DNA from: Himantopus leucocephalus
Taxonomy: Eukaryota; Chordata; Aves; Charadriiformes; Recurvirostridae
NCBI GenBank assembly: GCA_003993805.1
Contig: RSEF01000001.1
Span: 208,330,596 to 208,394,595, forward strand
Direction of reading: 5' to 3'
Length of the DNA stretch: 64,000 bases
The stretch's first letter is position 1; every line of letters starts with the position of its first letter. The notes beneath the pieces are model-generated. The model made no database searches, was not told where the DNA came from, and saw nothing but the letters and a program-made list of their open reading frames with translations. Positions 59,503 to 64,000 of the stretch are shown here, one piece after another. Both the position numbers and the translations under genes were made by a program.

Positions 59503-62500
59503 CACACAATTAAAATTTTATTTCTCTGAGCCATCTCCAGTGCTACATATTTTTCCTGGTTTTTTTAGGATGAGAGATATTTTCCTCTGGTGGCAGATCA
59601 GAAACGCTTTGTCTGGTGCAAGGCTTAAGTGTCCTTCCTAAGATGAGCCTCCAGAACCACCTATCACTGTTCTTCTCTGGAAATTCCTGTTGACTTATTG
59701 AAGATAGCAGGAACCTGAATTTCTTACAAGGTTCAAACTGAGTTAAAAAAACATAATGTCTTTCCTGATGTTTGCATTAACCAGTCTCCTGTGGTCCATT
59801 TTCGGTTTTCCTATGTCAAGGAAAAATGCCAGCCAGTTGCCCCATACCAGCTTGGAGGATGTCCCAGGTGAAAGCGGAGAGGGAAAGGGGTCTGTCAGAG
59901 ACAAATCAAAGACCTGCTTTAGGCAGCTTGCAATCCAGGGAAGGTAGGTGGGAATATAGAGGATATGACGATGTGTGTAATGCTGTACCTTCCAGTAAGC
60001 ATGTGAATACCTGGCCAACCCAACAGAAATGCTTGGCAAGAAACATCTACGCTGTCTGCTGTTGTTTTCAAAACAGCCCAACAGGATCCCATGTAGCAGA
60101 TCTGTGGTCCCCAGACACCTCTGCATCTGAGAGCCTCTGAGATTGGTCGTGGGCCTACGTGTTGCCTCTCAGAGCATGTTTCTACACGTTGGCGTTATGC
60201 ATAGATGGAGCTGGCGACAGCGCAGTCCTATTCCAGTGTTTTGCCCATGGGTAAGGCTGGAGACCATTTTGATAGACAGAGATTAACAGGAATCTTTCTT
60301 GTCTTCCAAAGACATGAATTGCATTATTTTTATGTTCATTCCTACTAAATATTATAATTGACATATATATGTGACCACTTTTCATTGTTAAGGAAGCTAC
60401 CTTTTTCTAACTGCTTATCAGCTCAACAACCTAGCAGATGTTTAGGGTGTCATTGACAGTCAATGGATCAAAATAAACACTGGTATTAGTCCCCTATGTT
60501 TAGATATTAGATTTTTGGAGATGGTGTCTCTTCATTGACTATTAGGGAGACCTTGAAGGTGAAGTCTTCTGCAGAGTCCAAGGAGATGGGGTTGAAAATT
60601 GTACCTTATCTGGCCAAGTGGGATGGGCCCAGATTGCAGCTTGATGGTGCGTCTGAAACAGATTTTATCCCATAGTTGCATGTACATACACATTTTGCCT
60701 TTAAATTTTCTGTGCTTCCAAAAACTTCTGAGAAGGAGCATTGTTTTCTCCTCCTGAATCATGTGTGTGGAGGGGAGGAAGGAGAAAGGGAAGGAGGAGC
60801 TTTGAATATGTGCTGCCTTATCTCATAAACACGCTACAGGCTTTACATCCACTTTTGCTTGTGTGAACAAGAGTTAAATTATTCAGAAGAAATGAAGTTA
60901 GAAGGAGAAACAAGGAATTTAGATTTACGGAAATTTAGTTATTTAGTCTATGCTATGTAATCCAGTCCCAACAGAAATGACCACTGGCATGCTGCAAAAT
61001 GTAAAAGTGCAAACACGGTCACAATAGAATGAACAAAATGACAAACTCACAATGAAGTTTCGTCCCATGAAATTGATTATATGGCAAAGATTATGTTCTT
61101 TATTCTGCTAATTTTGAAATGAAAATCCACATTTTCTTGGAAAATAAAATAAAAGCAGAAGAGAATATTTATTGTCTGGAGTCAAATCAAGTTTTGAAAT
61201 AAATCCAGACGTATTATTGCCCCTAAATACTGTTGTCTTTAATGAAGATGGTTGGTGTTTTATAACTGTGTTTCTCTCTGCCAAGAGAAATCGCACCTGA
61301 AACAGCAGCCAAACTTCTAAGAGTGCTAACACAATAAACTGATACCAAAACAGGAAATGCATGGCAGCTTTGTCTGTGCTGAGCGGCATGCAGTATGATG
61401 ACAGTGCAGTAACCTTGCCTTCCAGTTCTCATCTTTGGGTAATGATTGACTTCATGCTACTGAAGAAAGAGTGGCATATGAATACCAGCCTTGGTGACTA
61501 GCAGATGCTTTTTTTTTTTTTTTTTATATATGGATTTTTTTNGCAGTAAGTTCATGTGTTAACCACCCTAGCTATCCATTCTAGTTGGTCATCTGTGACT
61601 CATGCAGTGTATAGTGGGGAGGTCTAGCCTATCAACAGATCAGCAGGCTGGTAGGACTCCACAGCACGAGGTCTTTCCCTTTGGCTGCAGGGAGTGCTAT
61701 TGAGCTGTCAGAAGTCTTACTCTTTCATAGAGGACACCAACCCTGTGGACTGCATTTGCTCTTCAGCTGTATCACAAAACACCACTTTACTTGGAAAGTG
61801 CAAGATTCTGCTGGCTGGATTTGATACATTGTTAAAATTTCCTCGATGTTGCTCAAATTCCTTTGACATTATTGGGATACCATCAGAAGTGTTTAGTGAA
61901 GAAAAAATATTACATGCTTTGAAGTAATAAGTGGGAAAATCTCTATGGCAGGGTTTGTTAGATGCAGGAATACGCAGACTGTCTCCGCAAGTGCAATGCC
62001 CTGATGATCTATACTACATATATATGTTAGTTACTTCTGGCTGGACAAGGTAGCTTCTGCCAAGGTTGGAACCTGGACACAGACTCCATACACATTATGG
62101 ACTTGAGGAAGTTGACAGTACTTACCCCAAAATCATTACATGCTCATCACCACTGGTGATGGAAGCAGTAGAGATGGACACACTGTTCCTCAGAGCATTG
62201 CCTACCAACTAGACTTTGGTCAAGCCAGCTGAAGTACATGAAGTACAAAAAGCAGAGCAGGATTTGGTTTAACAAAGGTGGAACAGTTTAACTCTAATGT
62301 AAAAAGAAAGGCTACTCAGTGATTATAGTAATTACTAGTCGTTCCATAATTAGGGTTTTGTTCCTGGTTTGGTCATGGATATTCACTGGTCTGAAACAGA
62401 ACATGGATCTACTCTGCATGATCATGGTCAGGTCACCTAGCAACTAACCACGAAGGAACCCAGTGTTCACAGTGATAGCAAGGTCAGCAGCTTCCCTCTG

Positions 62501-64000
62501 AAAATCAGGGTCTTTTTAAAGTTTCTGAAAAAAGACATCTCCAGAAATGAAAGAAGCAATAAGACTTTGCTGTGTATGAAAACCTTGTGCAGCATTTCCT
62601 TAGAGACTGGAGTTAGAGACTTAAGAGAATGAGTGTTTTAAAGTTTCTTTATACCCAGTGCATAGCTCTGAGTGTATCCCAGCACTAAGAGGAAGCAGGG
62701 TCAGACAGCTCTGGAGCAGGTGAACATAACAGTTTTGGGAAAATCATATGACAAGAAACAGCTGGGTTAATACAACAGTTCCTGCAGCTCCCACATTATC
62801 AACACATAAAGGCACAGACATTTTTCTTCCAACTGGGCAGACAACGCAAATTGATCTTAAAGCTTTCAAGAAGAAAAATGGTAAAAATAGCTAATTTACC
62901 TGATTTATGTGAGCCATTAACAACGTACTGCTATGTTCTGGTTCAACCTGGGTTGTAAATTTCACATGACAAAGAAGACAATTAAGGAACAACAGGTAAG
63001 AAAATGAACAAATCGTTATTTTACTAATTTCTACTTAGCAAAGATTTCCCTACCGCCACCCTTTCGACCAAAGACTCTTTCAAGGTATTGCAAATTGCTA
63101 TCTGAATGTGTATGTCTTCGTATCTCTTGCTACAGCTGATAGAATCAAGATCGCTAGCCTCTGGAAGTGATTTTAAGTTCCCTTCTTATGATACAAAATA
63201 TCCTTCCCTGGTTTATCTGCATATTCTTGTATCAGGTCAGCCTGATTTACATAAAATTAAGCTGGTTTCTTGTTATAATTCAGAAAAAGCTGCTTTTTCT
63301 TCCTCCGTTTCTTGGATGCTGGTCCTGCATTAGTCAGAAGCTGCATTATGTTGTGTCTTTGGGAAGGCATCATATATCTTTTGCAGTGCTCTGTAGGAAA
63401 GAGAAAGCAAGAACTGGGGAAAAAAAAGTCCGCTATTCTGGCTTACATTCAGTCTGTGCAGGTACACAGAACAGGGATTTCAGCTCCAAAATATGAGTGG
63501 GATCCTCCAATGTCAAAGGCATGTGTGGTGCTCAACTGATGCAATGGTGCTGTGCTGCATTCTTCTGAGACCCCATGAGAAGTACCAACACCAGCAAGAA
63601 GAGCAGTAGATGCGGCCCGCAGCAATTTGGTTGTTCTGGATGGGTGAAATGACTTCTAGCTGGGTGAGTCAATGATACTTCTCTGCCCAATCAACAGAAA
63701 TGTTTACAAGACTCCAGTTCCAGATGTAGCAGCTCATCACTGCGGTATGGAGAGCTTTTCTGACCCTCCACAGAACCTACAACCACCATGCATGGACAGG
63801 GCACACCAAGCAGGCATAGCCTGTGTCTGCCACCTCTGCTGTCTCCCTGCGCAGCTTTCTCCTCTGCCTGGCCATTCGGAAGAAGCCAACATTGGGAGTT
63901 CATAAATGACTGCACTTTCAAGCTATGCCTGGATCTCAAGTGAATCTTGATATTTGCCTAAACCCAAAGTTTTAATATAAAAGAACTCTCTCTCTTTGCT
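59503..64000. other. Intronic stretch to window end, nothing recognised
   Basis: Includes a minus-strand 127-codon open frame at 59743-60126 and several shorter frames, none known to me. No CR1 or LTR found. The poly-T/N site is listed separately. Confidence 0.45.
61509..61542. repeat. Poly-T tract ending in a single N
   Basis: CTT followed by about 17 T, TATATATGGA, seven T and an N at 61542. Most likely a homopolymer that the assembly could not resolve. Unlike the other single Ns, no flanking duplication is visible. Confidence 0.85.

Overview
This is non-coding-rich vertebrate DNA. It most likely comes from a bird outside the chicken lineage. CR1 retrotransposons are the dominant repeat, several ending in the ATTCTGTGATTCTGTGAT-type tail. 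Two solo endogenous-retrovirus LTRs have TGTCGTGGTTT/TGTACTGGTTT ends, a family I associate with neoavian genomes (inference). There are no bacterial-style operons, CRISPR arrays or recognisable RNA genes. The assembly is a draft: three 100-N gaps, plus six isolated single Ns, of which five sit beside short near-identical direct repeats.

The only gene I can identify is the 3' part of DYNC2H1 (cytoplasmic dynein-2 heavy chain, the motor of retrograde intraflagellar transport), on the minus strand. Three consecutive coding exons are readable with their splice sites: 10754-10863, 10321-10402 and 2101-2217. Their phases join perfectly (0/2, 2/0, 0/0) and they encode 102 consecutive residues of the C-terminal region beyond the AAA+ ring. 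The final coding exon is not seen and should lie left of position 1. I could not find the exon preceding 10863, so positions 10864-64000 are best read as one very long upstream intron, or as containing exons I cannot recognise.

Layout. 1-430: CR1 3' end. 431-10900: AT-rich introns and the three exons, with a perfect 32-bp palindrome near 3.6 kb. 13.3-13.6 kb: remnant of an L2-like LINE. 15.2-16.0 kb: two repeat/single-N junctions. 17.6-18.3 kb: two minus-strand CR1 copies. 21.7-22.5 kb: CR1 interrupted by a gap. 23.4-24.2 kb: minus-strand solo LTR with a 5-bp target duplication and an internal duplication bounded by Ns. 25.2-26.6 kb: a CR1 followed by an old CR1/L3-like reverse-transcriptase region. 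35.2-35.6 kb: CR1. 36.3-37.25 kb: plus-strand solo LTR with a minus-strand CR1 nested inside it. 38.9-39.1 kb: two CR1 pieces facing tail to tail across a gap. 39-56 kb: more GC-rich sequence with open frames but nothing recognised. 56.6-57.4 kb: CR1. The remainder to 64 kb holds one gap and no recognised gene.

I found no convincing undescribed biological system. The points most worth a second look are the DYNC2H1 exons, a frame-preserving candidate exon at 37.6 kb, a possible poison exon at 11.4 kb, the nested LTR/CR1 chronology, and the assembly duplications, one of which cuts through the candidate exon.
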